64,000 bases of DNA from Musa acuminata AAA Group (Eukaryota > Streptophyta > Magnoliopsida > Zingiberales > Musaceae): the NCBI RefSeq assembly GCF_036884655.1, contig NC_088357.1:46986001-47050000 (forward strand), written 5' to 3'. This document shows positions 12,027 through 24,167 of the stretch, in pieces. Position numbers and translations under genes: made by a program. How positions within the stretch are numbered: the stretch's first letter is position 1; each line of letters begins with the position of its first letter. The notes beneath the pieces were generated by a model. It had not been told where the DNA came from. It searched no databases and was given only the letters and a program-made list of their open reading frames with translations.

Positions 12027-12082
<56 letters not shown>
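12027..12082. repeat. TA dinucleotide microsatellite
   Basis: A perfect (TA)n run of about 55 bp, upstream of the MIZ1-like start on its promoter side. Confidence 0.95.
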
Positions 12083-12088
<6 letters not shown>

Positions 12089-12970
12089 GGATTTGTTGTT
12101 TTCACATTCCCCTGACGGAGCTTCTCACGAACATTTTTTCTTAAAGAAAAAACATATTTTTATTGGTTTTTGTAAACAATAAAAATTTAAGTATTTTAGA
12201 TCGATAAACAATAAAAATTGCTCCTTTTAACTTTATATATATATATATATACTCTAGTCTCAAACGACAAGAACTAATCAAGTTGACCTCATGGTTTTTG
12301 ACCGGATCGAACTACAAAATAAATAATTAAGATTTTATTATTAGTCAAAATCAGTACACTCAGCTTTGAGTCGTTATATCAATAAATTTTATTGCTTTAG
12401 ATACAAATAATTATATTTTATTAATTTGATTTATTATGTCAATTTCTATAAGTTATTTATATTTTAAAAATATAAATTTATTTTTGGCAATGTAGTCTCT
12501 TTTAAAATTGATAAATATAAATTATCGTAAGGTTCTATATATTCGTCATTTATCTTTTATAAAAAAATATTGATAATTTAAGTGATTCGAGTAGAAAAAA
12601 ATTGATAAGAGATTATAAATAAGAGGTCTTCGTCCCAACTGACACAGAATCCATGCAAATTGAGATCATTAGAAAATGGTGAGGAAGACTGACTCATAGG
12701 TTCGCACGAATAGTCCATACCGTTGAATCCGTCTATAACGTAGATTTACCTAATGCCAGAGCGCGTGCATTTACACTGTCGAAGACTATGACCGTTGACT
12801 TCAAATTGCACTTGTTCTTGTTACCGTTCTTTTAGCTACAATCAAATGTATTAGTGCAATATATAACTCTTTGACTTGATCCAGTTTCTGATTGATATAA
12901 ACAGGGACTCATGGTTCGACTTCCACATCTCAAAGTTGAGAGGTTGAGAGGCAAGAGAAGTGAAGCCAGT

Positions 12971-13009
<39 letters not shown>
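12083..13009. other. Intergenic / 5' leader of the PROPEP-like gene
   Basis: AT-rich. A perfect GA run (about 12976-13009) ends directly at the chosen ATG and is probably transcribed 5' UTR. An in-frame upstream ATG at 12911 would translate it as alternating Arg-Glu, which is considered less likely. Confidence 0.5.
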
Positions 13010-13012
<3 letters not shown>

Positions 13013-13735
13013 GCGATAATGGGGAAGAAAGCCTCTTTTGCCATTGCATCATCTGCCTCTCGCCAATCCTCTACTTTGTGGCAGTCTATCATAAGAGTCG
13101 GTGCTGCTCGTCTGGGCTGGCCATACTCCATTGATCCCAAAGATTCTCGTGATACAGAAAAAGAGAAGGAGAAGCAACCCATGGTGAGATCTCTCACTGA
13201 TATGTATATAATATAGGATTAATTATAGTTTATTTTTTATAATTAACTATCTTTAGTACCTCGTTTGTTATATTTTTAAAAATTATATTGGGAACCTTAT
13301 ATTTATGAAAGTTAAAATTTTAATCTTGTTTCTCCTCTCACGCTGTCTATTGTTGATGAAAATACGGTAGGATTTATCACTGAAAACGTATTGATTTTGT
13401 CTCACTTCAATTTATCACTAAACACATGTGGTATTTCTATCAGTAAAGTTGACGACGTGAGAAGAAACAAGATTAAATATTTTACTTTCATAAATATATA
13501 AATCTCAATATAATTTTTAAAAGTATAGATACCAAGATACTATCGATAACTGATTAGAAGAGATAATATATAATTAGTTCATATAATATCTACATATATA
13601 AATATTACCTCAAGCCATGTGTTATAATATGAATATATTTTGTAGGTCGGAGGAGATCAATTGCTTGTATTGAACAAAAATCGCGAGCCGACCAAGCCAG
13701 ACCCAAGTGAAGGGGCAGGAGGCAAAATCAACTGA
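13010..13735 (+). CDS. Candidate plant elicitor peptide precursor (PROPEP-like)
   Basis: Two exons, 13010-13183 and 13646-13735, joined in phase 0 by a GTGAGA...TTTTGTAG intron, give an 87-residue protein. It has no signal peptide. Residues 22-37 (TLWQSIIRVGAARLGW) can form an amphipathic helix, followed by a charged KEKEK stretch (51-55) and a Pro/Gly-rich tail ending EPTKPDPSEGAGGKIN. The last nine residues fit SxGxxGxxN, the C-terminal signature of Pep danger peptides. The order of parts (LW... amphipathic helix, acidic/basic linker, Pep at the extreme C-terminus) matches the PROPEP plan. PROPEPs are cytosolic or membrane-associated and are cleaved on wounding to release a ~23-residue ligand for PEPR receptor kinases. 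The assignment rests on architecture and motif only, because the family is poorly conserved. The start could instead be the in-frame ATG at 12911. Confidence 0.62.
13215..13580. mobile_element. Foldback MITE (Mutator-like) in the PROPEP-like intron
   Basis: A 366-bp element with terminal inverted repeats of about 130 bp. The left arm begins AGGATTAATTATAG and reads on through TTTTTAAAAATTATATTG and AATCTTGTTTCT. The right arm is its imperfect complement, ending TAATTAGTTC. A 9-bp direct repeat, ATATAATAT, flanks it (13206-13214 and 13581-13589); nine bases is the Mutator-superfamily length. The flank is low-complexity, which weakens the duplication as evidence. The element makes up most of the 462-bp intron. 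Confidence 0.7.
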
Positions 13736-15504
13736 TCATTGTCAAACATGAAAGATCGCTAATTGGCTTTTGCATGTGAATTGTTATGTAATGCATGATA
13801 AGTTTGTGTACATTTTGAAGGTTTGTTGATCACAAAGTTCAATGTTTTGTGTGTTCATGAAGTTGGAAGTTGATGAACTTTTGGGTACTTCTTTTAACAT
13901 TTTCTCATCCTTTACCAATTTTAAGGCTCCTCTCAAACTATAAGTTCTCCAGAGCATTGATATATACAAAGAAATCGGGGTATAAATTTCTCCGTGCTCG
14001 AAGTTTATTGTGTAAATATTTTTCGAACCCTATTGATTTTCAAGTAATTACCCTTCGTTATGTCATACAAGAAGTAATTTCTTAAGTTAGAACTTTATTT
14101 TTTTTTATTTAGTCCATCTCAATTCTTCTAGAATTAATTTCTTTAATCATTCTTTATTAGATCAATTTAATATCTAGAATATTTTAAAACTAATTTATGT
14201 GTCGTAAATTGAGTTGATCAGAAATAATTGATAATTGATAAAAAATCATAATAGAGATACACATCGAATAACATCACTATTGCTTATATCCTTAATTAAT
14301 TTATGATTTGAGAATCAATTTAAATAACTAATCTGATTGTATAATTTGAATGATTGATTTAGAAAAATCTCTCCCTCAAAACCTATAAATACTCATCACC
14401 TCGATGAATAAAGATCCTCTCTTTCACAATATATTTTTCACTTCTACAAGAACATCGATCTAAAATATTGAAGTCTAGTATATACCCTCAGACCATTACG
14501 AACTGATTCATATCCTTACTTCATAGGTGTGATTAAATTTGATGTATTATATGTTGATTTGTAGGATAGCTGACTACGTAAAAGATCCATATGTTCATAC
14601 CATGACTTTCAAGATGCTTCGATGACACTTCCTCCTTACACTTTGGTCATCCATTTTTCAGCTTCATAGAATATTCAACAAAAAAAATTAAATTTTATAT
14701 TATTGAACTAAGTTTTAATATCAATGATGAAGGTTTTTAGATTTTCAAGTTGAGCGATGATGTTGGTCAGACTTTTTTGTTTTTTTGATGATGATGATGA
14801 GTATATTGGCCTTGACACATTAGGTGAACAAATTAATGGCCACGATCAAATATTTTATTTTCCCTGATCATATTATTTTAAGGAACTTAGCCATGTCTTA
14901 CCTCATTTGTGACTAATAGTGTCCTTACCTTATAAACGTGAAGGCTAACGCTTGGTGATCCTTCTTGCAACTCTCGAGTCATATTGGGGAAAACAAATGT
15001 TTGTACAACATCCTATTAATCATGAAAATAAAATAAAAGAATAGTTTGACACTATGTTATTACCATTATCATTAAAAGATTATGATCAAATATATAAAAT
15101 AATATTTATATAATTAATTTTAATAGTCATAGTATTATAATATTAATCATAATTATGAATGAAATAATTATATTATTAAATAAACCAATAAAATAGAATA
15201 ACACTGCTAATGTCAATCCCAAGTCTAAATTAAGAAAAAAAAGTACAGGATTACGTTAGGTCACTAACAACCCACATAAAATTATATCAAATTTTATGAA
15301 TATGAATTTTAATCAATTTTAGTATAGAGCTAAGTCGTCTCAAATTGTCACCTCTTAGTTGTCTCAAATTGCAAACTTTGAGATAGGAGATTATCCAAAA
15401 GCAACCTATCACGTTAGCTTCCGGATGTGATGCTAAGTAGGTAAGGATTCTCCCATTATTTTGAACTAGTAAAAGTAAAGAACTTAGTCCAAGAATTGAG
15501 GGTT
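13736..15504. other. Intergenic, no gene seen
   Basis: AT-rich flank downstream of the PROPEP-like gene, presumably including its 3' UTR. No supported coding sequence. Confidence 0.5.
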
Positions 15505-16160
15505 AGATTAGTAACTTGAAATATAAAAATAGTTTTAGGAAAGGGATTAGAATTGATAGACACTATGATCAAAAAAAGATAAATATTATTTATTTATAAG
15601 AGACTAAATGGGTAGAAAAAAATTAGAGAGATAGACAATATTATATTTAAAATTTAGTATACTAAAAAAATTAAACACATAATCATATATGAATTATTAT
15701 TGATAAGGATCATAAAAATAATATTGTAGATGTAAAAAGATTTGAAGATAGAATTATAGTTTCAAAATTTATAAAGGAAAAAATATTCTAAATATCATTA
15801 TAGTTTTTAAAACCACAATAGTGAGAACAAGAATTGAGTATTGGATAATTAAGACAATTGTGAGATCAATAATATTTTAGAAAAATATGAAAAAAAAACT
15901 TTAAGATGGTGTGGGTATGTGCTTAGGAGACTTTCAAATATCGTAGTTAGAAAACATAAGCTAATTAATAATAATGGTATAAAGAGAGGTAGAGGAAGAT
16001 ATAAAATAACTTTAATAAAAATTATAAATAAAAATTTAAATACTCTAAATTTAATTAAATATATGACTTTTTATATCTCTCAATTACGATAAAAGATACA
16101 TATATTTTATCCCAAATAGTTGAGATTTATAATTTTGTTATTATTATTGAAGTCAGGTTA
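15505..16160 (+). mobile_element. RTE-type LINE remnant (endonuclease start and 3' end)
   Basis: Plus-strand translation, broken by stops and frameshifts, first resembles the apurinic endonuclease of plant RTE LINEs. It reads LIDTMIKKR, then ETKWV, then IIIDKDHKNNIVDVKRFEDRII (about 15.55-15.77 kb). It then passes to the C-terminal LINE region LRWCGYVLRRLSNIVVRKH and IKRGRGRYKITL, and ends CCCAAATAGTTGAG with a (TTATTA)-like tail. The reverse transcriptase core between these parts is absent. It is a dead, internally deleted copy. Confidence 0.6.
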
Positions 16161-17625
16161 AAATGATGTAAGATGTATGTCATCACCAGTTAATTTAATA
16201 TTTACTTTTATATTTTTGTTATTTTATTATTTGACAGATCACTATAATAAGATTGTCTTTGATTAATATTTAAACTTTATTTTTTGTTTCACAATTTTAT
16301 TATTTTATTAATTAATAATATTTTACTATGTATCTATCATTATCATGGTGCAAATGCTGCTTCTTTTTCTTCTTTTTTTAATTTTTTGTATTATTTTTCA
16401 TGAATATCTTATTTTTTATTAATTTAATTTATATTATTTATTATATTCTATAGATTATTTTAACAAACATTGATTAAAATATAGCATTTCATTTATTTTA
16501 AATGCCAATAAAATCAAATTGTCTTTTATTAATATTTTCTTGGTTTATTTGACTGTTTGATCGTTTCAATAAAAAACAAATGTTATTATTGTATTATTTT
16601 TATTTAAATTAATTGTATAATTTTATTTTATATGTTATTATATTTTATGATAGTTTTAATGTTATCTTATTTTATGATTTTTTTTTCATAAATTATATAT
16701 AAAGTATTTTTATAATATTAGTTTGAACCAATTTTAGAATTGGAGGACTGATTGAACTGTGCCAATATAAGGATGATTAATCTTCAAGCCTTCAGCATAT
16801 TCTCATAATATTAATTTAATTTTAGGCATTAGAGTGAAAAAAACTAAAATAATAATATTAATGATCATCGCTTACGATAATATTTTTTAAAGTTCTTTTT
16901 TTATTTTCTCCTAGTTGGTGCCTCTGTTTTCTTTTTTTTTTTTTCACGTCTAGTACCACTATTTTTTATACTTTCATAAATGTATTTTCAACACCATCGC
17001 TCTTTACTATTCATTGCTAGCTACCTTCTTAGCTCATCACGCCCATTGTCTCCATGCTCTGCTCCCATCAGGAGGTATCATCGTCTTTGTGCGATGTCCT
17101 TTCTCGTTCATCATGTCTATGCGCTTGTGGACAATGTAAGTTTACCTCTCACACATAAGTAAAAACCACAAATAACAAAGACAAAAATGTTGTGAAGGTT
17201 CAACAAAGGAGGTGTCATCTTGATGTGGACAATAGCCTTATAGTGGGTGATGGCCATACAAGCATCGTGGGTTAAGGATGAGGTGAGAGAAAGATGTCAT
17301 AGGATATAAGAATATACTGAAAAATATCCTGGTGGGTATGTGTTTCACCATGATCCTATGATGTAGGCAATGAAACTCAACCATAATTATATTTTTAATA
17401 GAATTATAGTCATCATTATCATTTTGAACTAAGCCACGATTGATCGAGTTGTCAAAGATTGTGAAGCCCTCAAGTCATTAATTGGGTGCAGTGGATGACA
17501 ATGCAATGTCGTCGGCGAGGGCGATGGCGAAATTGTAAAACTGTGAGGTGACGAGTAGAGAAGAGATGAGAAAGACATTTACAAAATTATTAGGGATACC
17601 TTCTTGTAAAAAATAAAAATGAATC

Positions 17626-17662
<37 letters not shown>

Positions 17663-18866
17663 ATAAGGTCTAGCCGCGCACGAGCGCTAGCAACTCGGTA
17701 AGGCAAGTAACAGACTCCTTCCACGTGTCTGAGGGCCTAATAATGACGTGATGAGGGGTTGCCAATGAACGCTCCTGATGCTCGAGATCTCATCAAGTGC
17801 AGATGTACGTGGATCCGATAGTACTGGGAAACCCAAGAAAATGAATCCGGGTAGGTGGCGCAGCAGCTCCACGAATATTAATGGTAGCCACAGAAAGACC
17901 CCATTCCACCAGTGAGACAACCACCACCCAACAAAATATTCTAGATAAGATTGGATCTCCAACGTGGCGACACCTAATGCGAACGTGACGCGAACATTAA
18001 GTACACATCACCGGCCCCGGGTGAACCGCAATGCTGATGGATCGCATCATGGCAGTGCCAGCCTCAGGATAACATGCAGCTATGCATGTTCTTTGGACTT
18101 TATCGGCACCACGTTTTCCACCTGAAACAAATGAAACAACCAAATCGATCTCTATAAACCTATAGTTTCTCACATACCACCACCGTTCAATTAGTAGCTC
18201 ATATATGTATGTAATGCTCCCAACAACGGGTACAAAGAGTCAAAAGCCGCTCGACGCAAGACCAAGCAATCGAAACTTTGACGGATTCAAAATTATGATC
18301 TCCGGTCAATCTCCCACCAACCCCTCCCACGCCCCACATGCCACAATCCACCAACCATGGTTGTATATCGTAACAACCGTTCGGACAGTAAATATCACGA
18401 ATTATCGACCCTCTATTTATTATAAAAAAAATATCTTTTATTTTTACAAAATTATGATTTTATTAATATTTTCTTAAATTTAAAAAATATATTCTGTCAC
18501 ATAAAATGACATTAATCCAAATTTCAATTCGTTTTTTCATCAAGTCAGTCAGACAAAGGCGGTGAATGTCTCAGTGGTATTATCGTGAAATAATAATATT
18601 CTACCCCGCCGGCTAAAGATATAAATGCAACACCCGCAAAACCTCCGGCTGTCCTGCGCCATTCATCGGGCCGTTATCGTGCCGGCGGTGCATCCTCTCC
18701 CCGATCTGTTGGGTTTCCGGCCGAATTCTCATCCTCCCATCGAGACGGGGGTTGATGCAATGCCCTGCTGATCTTGATGGGAGGTGGGTATTCCGGTGAT
18801 TTACAGTGAATTGTAGGAGGCTTTTGAGTAAACTCCTATTTTGGTTCGGTTTGGTTCGATCGAGCG
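16161..18866. other. Intergenic, AT-rich, promoter side of the shikimate kinase gene
   Basis: Very AT-rich to about 17.0 kb. A (TA)n microsatellite lies at about 17627-17662. GC rises from about 17.7 kb, and 18.60-18.86 kb probably holds the shikimate kinase promoter and 5' UTR. No other gene is supported. Confidence 0.45.
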
Positions 18867-21800
18867 ATGGAGGTGGCCGCGGTGCTGAGCTTGAAATCCT
18901 GTTCCTCGATCGGCTTGGACAGATCCGGAAACAAGAATGGTTGCTCCGTGAGGCTTCCGGATCGGTGGTCGGAGCAGAGAAAGGTGCAAGCGGTTAGATT
19001 TGGAGATTCAAGGAACATTGGGGCTCCACTTCGATCTGGTTATCCGGAACTGAAGATTGCATGTTGCTCCAAGAAAAATATGGGTGAGTATATCTTTTAG
19101 GCTGTTTGATTTGTGCCCATTTTTATTGAAATTTTTTATTCAAATATTTCTTTCATTAGAGTAACAGAAAGAAAAAAGAACCTAAATTCTGTGATTTAGA
19201 ATAAAAGTACTTGGTAGTTCTTTGAGCTGAGAAATCTTGTGGTTACTTGGAAGTGATCTGTAAACGATACAAGGATTGCAATGTTTTAGGAAAAGTGGAG
19301 CGAAAAATATAGGTTTTGGGGAGTAATTTATGACGACATGAAAGATATATGTTATTATCCTTTGTTATCCTTCTTTGTTCTTATGGAAGTTGGAAAGCAC
19401 TTCATGATTGATTTAAAGGTCCTCTCGGATTATTCCCATAAGTTATGGAATTTCCTTCATCGCTACTCATATATTTGCCTGATGGTGCTCTATAAAGATA
19501 TGATAGTGCTTAGATCATGTTATCGACATCCTTCGAAGGTGGGGTTTCAAGTTTCTTAATTATGCATTTTCAAGAGTTAAGTTGCCTTGTTTACATCTAT
19601 GGTTCTATTCAGCAACAAGTAGTAGCAAAACATCAAATTGGTGTCGAGACATGCTCGATGTTCTGCATGCTTACAAAAAAGATCCTAATGATGGTTGGTT
19701 TATTGGCAAATTTTGCAATTGAAGAAAAGACTGTTGAGTTATATATGTCTGTCAACAACATGGATGACTACTTCCATCCTGGTAAGTGTATTTTGGACAA
19801 ATATGCAGGAGCCCTATTTTCTAATATCAAATTGGGTATGTCTGCCTGTTGATCCTACTATTTACTGATTTACTTGTCCTGTCCTTTAAATTTAAAATCC
19901 ATACCTCTCGTTCAATTTGATCTTTGTTCTTCCTTTTTGTGAATTTCCAAATTTATCTGAGCTTTTATTTACCAATTTATTATTCATGTCTTAACATCGA
20001 GTTTTCAAGAACATCAAACATCTGTCAGTGAGTGTTTACCAATGATATGGACTCTGTTTTTGGATTTGAAAATTAATTCCCACAACTTTCTTTGGTCATT
20101 AGTTGTCCTTATGTGTCTTTTTTTACCATGTAGGATCGGAGAACTTCCATAACTCTGTTGATGCAGCTCTCATACTCAAGGTAGGAAATTATGCCTTTGA
20201 TGGATGATGTTATGTTGTCATTCTTAAGGAGTAAAACACAAACAAGGATAAGTAGTCAAATTGTCTGTTTCCAATGATCTGACTGATAGAAGGGATTTAA
20301 TTGCAGAATAAGTCAGAAGATGTTTTTCCCTACTTGAATGGGCGTTGTATATATCTTGTTGGTGAGTATCTGATTGATGAAGATGTCAATAGTCAGTTAG
20401 GTGTCTATGTTAAACAGTTGTTCTTTTGTTTCTGTGGTGACCTAACATTTGAAACTGTATTTCCACAGGAATGATGGGTTCTGGGAAGAGTACAGTAGGA
20501 AAGATATTATCTGAAGTGCTATGCTATTCTTTTTTCGATAGGTGCGTTTCTATTGATGTGCAAAATAGTCATTGACTTGGTGGACTCGTATGTAGGAAAC
20601 TATATAATGCCTATTATAGTGCTTATGCTTCTGGGGGATAAAATTTGTGTGCTTATTGGTTTTTTCCAGTGATAAATTGGTCGAGCAGGCGGTTGGTGTT
20701 TCATCTGTTGCTCAGATTTTTAAGGACCATAGCGAAGCCTTCTTCCGAGATAATGAGGTCCTTTCAACTTACCTTGTTGGCAGTTGGATCCTGAGTCTTT
20801 ATTTACAGTCATTAGACAATAGAAGAGGTTAAACAATTATTGTAGTGGTGGTAGAAGAGAAGACATAAAAAAAATTAATAGAGATTATAAATAAATATTC
20901 ACAATACTCTTAGGTTAACCAAAAATATGATTTTTTACATAGCTCATATCTCAATGATGGAAACAGATCCAGAGCATTATGGTTTTATTGCTATAGTAGT
21001 CAATAATAAATATGTGTTTTACTATTTTATAACATCAACATCTTAAAAATAGGTCAAGTTCTGTATTTAACATGCATTTTTCAGGAAAAGAAAACTAGAG
21101 ACTAAATCCTTATTCTTCTCTCTGGTACATGTTCAGAGTAAAGTGCTGAAGGACTTGTCATCTATGCACCGCTTGGTTGTTGCGACTGGTGGTGGTGCTG
21201 TCATTCGACCAATCAACTGGTAGGAGGCTGATGCATGTGATTGTAGGTTCACTTTCTTGGTGTCAACATGAATCACTGTGATTTATGTTTTCAGGAAGTA
21301 TATGAAGCAGGGGCTAACAGTCTGGTTAGATGTTCCTTTGGAAGCTCTAGCAAGGCGAATTGCTGCTGTGGGTACTGCTTCCCGCCCTCTCCTGCATCAA
21401 GAATCTGGTGATCCTTACAAAAAGGTATACTTGTCATCTAAGCACCATTGATTCATGTCTTAATCATTACCTATCTCAGGTATGAATATGAGTTGATGAT
21501 GATGCTCAGTCCTTTCTGGCTCATGCTAAGTGGTTCTATTTAAGATGGAAAGATTAACTTAAATGTATGAATAATTTTCTTCTCTGCAGTTGTCTTGTTT
21601 GCTAAAATTTTTTTCTACTTTTACTATATTTGTTTAGCCAACCTTGCAGATAACCAATTTGCGAAGCTTAGCTCGGTAGGAAAATTGTGTATGTTATTTG
21701 CATAGAAAAAGATAATGGTCTAACTAAGGTCTTCAATTTCGAGTAATACCGCTTGTACCGGGCGGTACGTACCGATACACGGATCGCCTACTATCGGACG

Positions 21801-21849
<49 letters not shown>

Positions 21850-22533
21850 GAGCCATATACCGAACGGTATATCACTCGGTATATAGTACCGTACCATACC
21901 GAGCGAATCTCGAAACTCTAGTACGGTATGATATTTCAATCCTTGGGTCTAACGAACTAACTTAAAGCTATAGGTGTATATCAGGAAATTTTTATATGCT
22001 GCATGTATGTTATTATTGATCATGGCTTAAATGTGGCTGTTGTTCAGGCTTTTGCAAAGCTTACTACACTCTCAGAGCAAAGGGGGAAGGCATATGCCAA
22101 TGCTGATGCAAGAGTATGCCTTGATGGTATGCTTGTGTTAATTAATGTGTGCTTACGCTATATTAGCAAACATTTGAGCTCCAACAAGACTTCCCCCTAT
22201 GGATCGATCAATTATTTTTTGCCTTAACATTGCATGGATTAAATTAACTCCAAAATCTTCATTGTTCATGCAGATATTGCAGCTAAACAGGGTCATGGAG
22301 ACGTTTCTGTCCTTACACCAACTGATATAGCCCTCGAGGCACGTAACTCTCCTGTTTACAGTATCTTATTCGTGTCTCAAGTTTCAAAACCTTCAAAGAT
22401 TCCTTAAAGAATCTTACTTAAAACTAAAACGTGTCTAAAATCTCTTCGTTCTGTTCTGCAGGCGCTTATGAAGCTTGAGTGCTTCCTTACTGAGAACTCA
22501 TCGGTTACCAATAGCCAATATATTCAGGGTTGA
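18867..22533 (+). CDS. Shikimate kinase, plastid
   Basis: Ten exons join in frame to 302 residues: 18867-19083, 20134-20180, 20307-20361, 20469-20541, 20670-20757, 21137-21219, 21295-21424, 22048-22126, 22274-22338 and 22462-22533. The enzyme phosphorylates the 3-hydroxyl of shikimate with ATP in the plastid pathway to chorismate. The first ~75 residues are Ser/Lys/Arg-rich and serve as a likely transit peptide. Conserved parts are the P-loop GMMGSGKST (107-115), FFDSDKLVE with the shikimate-binding Asp, [10 protein letters not shown] (about 176-185), the lid SRPLL (217-221) and the C-terminal [10 protein letters not shown]. Nine introns; the last has a GC donor. Intron 7 carries a hAT-type MITE and intron 5 holds LINE debris. 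Exon 2 (47 bp) lies in the poorly conserved transit/linker region and is the least certain. Confidence 0.93.
20825..20965 (+). mobile_element. RTE LINE 3'-end fragment in shikimate kinase intron 5
   Basis: Broken plus-strand translation resembles the LINE C-terminus (GRREDIKK..., then a region like [11 protein letters not shown]), similar to 15.9-16.1 kb. Short and decayed, so only a tentative call. Confidence 0.35.
21725..21945. mobile_element. hAT-type MITE, copy A (TACCG family)
   Basis: A 221-bp element in intron 7 of the shikimate kinase gene. The exact 8-bp duplication GGTCTAAC flanks it (21717-21724 and 21946-21953). The termini TAAGGTCTTCAATTTCG and the complement of GATATTTCAATCCTTG are inverted. 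The interior is full of GGTACGTACCG, CGGTAC and TACCG words and has a (TA)n centre. Confidence 0.85.
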
Positions 22534-23039
22534 ATACTTGATCATCCCTGGATCCTATCTTAATTGCACCTTGTGCCTTTTACAACTTTTTTATCATTTT
22601 TTTAGTATTTATTCATTGAAATAAGTTGCTGCTCAGTATTGTTAAGTGAATAAAATTGCTGCAAAGAGCTTCAACGTCCAGATGTTTGAGGAAATTTCCC
22701 AGCATCTAAATTGGCTTCAGTTTTGTAGGATATGGTGCAGTGCAAATTATAGTTGACACTTTGTTCAGGTCAAGAAAAAGTTTGACTTTAGAGTGAGGTG
22801 TAGATAACTGCAACATATATACGAAGTAGACAACAGTTTCTCAGACCGAGCTGCCCTTTTATTACCCCCAAACACTACGTACATGATACATACTATCTAC
22901 GATGCCCTTCTATGTAAAGCTCAGTGCACACAACATGCATAAACGTATATCGCGGTTTATGTAACAGTTTCACCCCAGACGCAGGTGGCCTTGGGAGATG
23001 TCGATTGCCCTGACATTACGAGTGATCGATCAATTGGCT
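22534..23039. other. 3' flank of the shikimate kinase gene
   Basis: Probable 3' UTR and short intergenic sequence. No further gene seen. Confidence 0.5.
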
Positions 23040-24167
23040 TACAGGGCATCTATAATTAACACTTCAATCATGGAAAGACAAATTGATTGAAATAGGAGAA
23101 TCGGACGTTAAGTCGGAGAGCATCATGTCAGAAGATTAGACGTCGAGTTGGAGAATTGGTTGACGTGCCGAAAGATAAACTTTGTGTCATGAGTTCGGGC
23201 ATCGAGCTAGGAGGATTGGATATTACACCAAGAAGATCAGATGTTGCAGCAGGGCAACATGCCGATGGATCGAGCAATACACTAAAGGACAGGACGATGC
23301 ATCGAAGGTTCGGACGAAGTATCAGATGAACCAATGACATGCTGAATAACATAGGATTCATGTTTGTAATCGTTTGTGTTTTGATCGAAGTAGTTTAGGT
23401 CTTAATTGAGTTAGTTTTGGGTATAACTATGCCAACTTGATTAGGGGCCCATTGAGCCTAAATTAAGGTTGATTTGGGCCTATTGGAAGGCTCATTCGGT
23501 GACTTAAAGTTGGGCCAAGCAGTGGAACCGCTTGTGAGCTGGAAAGTATGAAATGTACTTTTGTAGAAAACTCGACGATGGTACCGCCTAGTGTCAAGCG
23601 ATGGTACCGCTCAAACTAGGTGGTGGTATTACCAGTGCACAAAGTGGCAGGCGATGATACCACCAGTACCTTGAAAATCCTTATTTGGGGCCTATAAATG
23701 CCCCACTCATTTTTGCTTAAGATAAGTAAGAAAAAGAGTAGAAAGGGGAAAGAATTATTGAGAATAAAAGTGTTCTAAGGAAGAGTAATCTCTTCCTCGT
23801 AGAGTTAGAAGTCTTCTAAGAAAGGAGTGAGGTGTAAATGTTCTCTCCTGAGCTTGTGAAAAGGAGAAAGGATTGTAATAAAGATAGTTGATCTTCACCT
23901 ATTGAAAAGAAGATCAGTAGTGAAAGCCAATAGCCTCGAGTGAAAAGGAATTGGGAGTGTACATATGTTGGGATTACCGAACCACTATAAATTTGTTTAC
24001 ATTTCCTTTGTACTTTTCATTCCTATTATAAATTGATTTACTTGCTCACTACTCTTTTGCACATTGTAAGTTAAACATATTTTCGATATGGGTTTTCAAG
24101 TCATAATTTTTTAAAAGTACTAATTCAACCCCCCTCCCCCCCCCCAAGTGCCTTTACGGTCCTAACA
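23040..24167 (+). mobile_element. Sirevirus-like Ty1/copia LTR
   Basis: The right end reads TAATTCAACCCCCCTCC, a C-rich run, AAGTGCC and CCTAACA, the characteristic 3' end of Sirevirus/Maximus LTRs. Upstream are a TATA box in GGGGCCTATAAATGCCCC (about 23688-23705), an AGGAGAAAGGATTGTAAT block and ACCGAACCACTATAAAT, in the order found in those LTRs. No primer binding site follows the right end, so this is a solo or 3' LTR. The left boundary is approximate. Confidence 0.6.

Noticed and set aside
11317..12105. Long minus-strand frame overlapping the MIZ1-like gene
   Set aside because: It reads through the TA repeat and overlaps the N-terminus of the MIZ1-like gene in another frame; Pro/Ser/Arg composition is that of a GC-rich shadow.
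17687..17962. 91-residue minus-strand Trp/Leu-rich frame
   Set aside because: No domain, no splice context and no codon-use signal; treated as chance.
19517..19852. 111-residue plus-strand frame in shikimate kinase intron 1
   Set aside because: No family resemblance, not needed for a complete enzyme, and it carries no conserved splice arrangement; left as intron.
22339..22343. GT donor four bases downstream of the shikimate kinase exon 9 end
   Set aside because: It would shift the frame and stop within five codons, losing the conserved C-terminus; the GC donor keeps it.
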